Shown: in pieces, positions 63,131 through 64,000 of the stretch
Position numbering within the stretch: position 1 is the first letter of the stretch
Layout of the letters: the number at the start of each line of letters is the position of its first letter
Source of the DNA: Neodontobutis hainanensis
Lineage: Eukaryota; Chordata; Actinopteri; Gobiiformes; Odontobutidae
Direction: 5' to 3'
Length of the DNA stretch: 64,000 nt
NCBI GenBank assembly: GCA_024349245.1
Contig: JALDNG010000041.1
Coordinates: 7,641,001 to 7,705,000, forward strand
Made by a program: the position numbers and the translations under genes
Notes under the pieces: generated by a model
The model's database searches: none
What the model was told of the DNA's origin: nothing
Seen by the model: the letters and a program-made list of their open reading frames with translations, nothing else

Positions 63131-63924
63131 TCTGGTTGTGTGTGCGTGTGTTTAAAAGATTGTCTGCAAAAAAAAAAAAAACAACAACCTTCAGATCCTT
63201 ATTGTTATTAATGCAGGAGGGATATTTGGATAGTTTAATGATATGAGCAATACTTGATGCAACATTGTGTGTGTTTCAAATGTGTCTATCCACTTTGCAC
63301 AGCGTTTTTAAAAAGCCGATTCGTTTCTTGCTATTTCCCAAAACTGAACCTGGAGGTGACTTTTTCAAATGAATAAGGCGCTAGCTGCTCCTTTGATTGG
63401 TCAGCCCAAGTCCATATTTGGAGCTTCTTCTCTGATGTGTTTTTGAAATGTTATGTCAATAATACAAATCCAGAATTGCTTTAAATGAAATGATTTTGCG
63501 ATTCATAGGAATGCTTTATGGTTTGTTGTACCATTTAGTCTTTCTTTCCTCTGGCTTTTGACATCATGTTTCACAGACAGAGAAAGGTTTTATAGCATTG
63601 TTCTAAACCTCTGATAAGTTTAATGATGTTTCCTTCAAAAATACATATTGGATATTGTACTGCAATTTAGATTTTTTCCCCAAAAACATGCACTTATTCA
63701 TTTATTTGCGATGATGACGTTAATTCCTTCATACCACACCACTTAAGCTGTGTAAAGCCCACTTCTTGACCTACAACTTCCCGGCGCAGACAAACTGAGC
63801 ACATATTCTCACAGGCTATGACGTATGATAGAGTTATGGTGTTGCTTTTTGAGCACACATTCTTGTATGACGGTCTAAATTGATTTTAAAAGTTTTGTTA
63901 AGAGTGAAATCCCCATTAGACCTG

Positions 63925-64000
63925 TTTCCACTGGGTTTGTTCATAGACAACAGTATTTCCCCACAGGGTGCCATAGCTGTTCACATGCTCTAAACAGATG
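63925..64000 (+). repeat. Dispersed element with CCCTGCAGGG core, copy D (cut by window end)
   Basis: CACTGGGTTTGTTCATAGAC then a diverged core at 63957-63989 (TTCCCCACAGGGTGCC, ATAGCTGTTCACATGC). It continues past the window. Confidence 0.55.

Overview
The window is vertebrate nuclear DNA, almost certainly from a ray-finned (teleost) fish. It carries six multi-exon protein-coding genes with canonical GT/AG introns, and all six were reconstructed exon by exon. The repeats are typical of teleosts: Tc1-like transposons, L2-like LINE fragments, tRNA-derived SINEs and hAT remnants. The species cannot be named from the sequence alone.

Layout from left to right. galt (galactose-1-phosphate uridylyltransferase, minus strand) fills 381-26545 as 11 small coding exons in large introns full of repeats. 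It stands head-to-head with sigmar1 (sigma-1 receptor, plus strand, 27123-29375), with 577 bp between the two start codons. katnal2 (katanin p60-like AAA ATPase, plus strand, 16 exons, 30838-40261) follows. It converges on hdhd2 (HAD-like hydrolase, minus strand, 8 coding exons, 40411-42293), with only 149 bp between the stop codons. ier3ip1 (small ER membrane protein, minus strand, 3 exons, 44671-45945) and skor2 (SKI-family transcriptional corepressor, minus strand, 47643-53835 coding, with a 5' non-coding exon near 55161) come next. From about 55.6 kb to the end I see no gene. That stretch lies upstream of a developmental regulator and holds several sequence-rich blocks that could be conserved enhancers.

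The reconstructed proteins are full length: GALT 361 aa, SIGMAR1 222 aa, KATNAL2 517 aa, HDHD2 259 aa, IER3IP1 82 aa and SKOR2 803 aa. In every gene the exon phases add up to an intact frame. The genes do not form a pathway. They are neighbours by ancestry: the galt-sigmar1 pair corresponds to human 9p13 and katnal2-hdhd2-ier3ip1-skor2 to human 18q21, with gene order and orientation kept inside each block. Having both blocks side by side fits the ancestral linkage also seen on the chicken Z chromosome.

No novel biochemical system was found. The points most worth a second look are the junction of the two synteny blocks, the divergent galt/sigmar1 promoter, the convergent katnal2/hdhd2 3' ends, an apparently undescribed dispersed inverted-repeat element with six copies, a nested insertion with an exact 16-bp target-site duplication, internally deleted Tc1-like copies, and candidate regulatory blocks around skor2.
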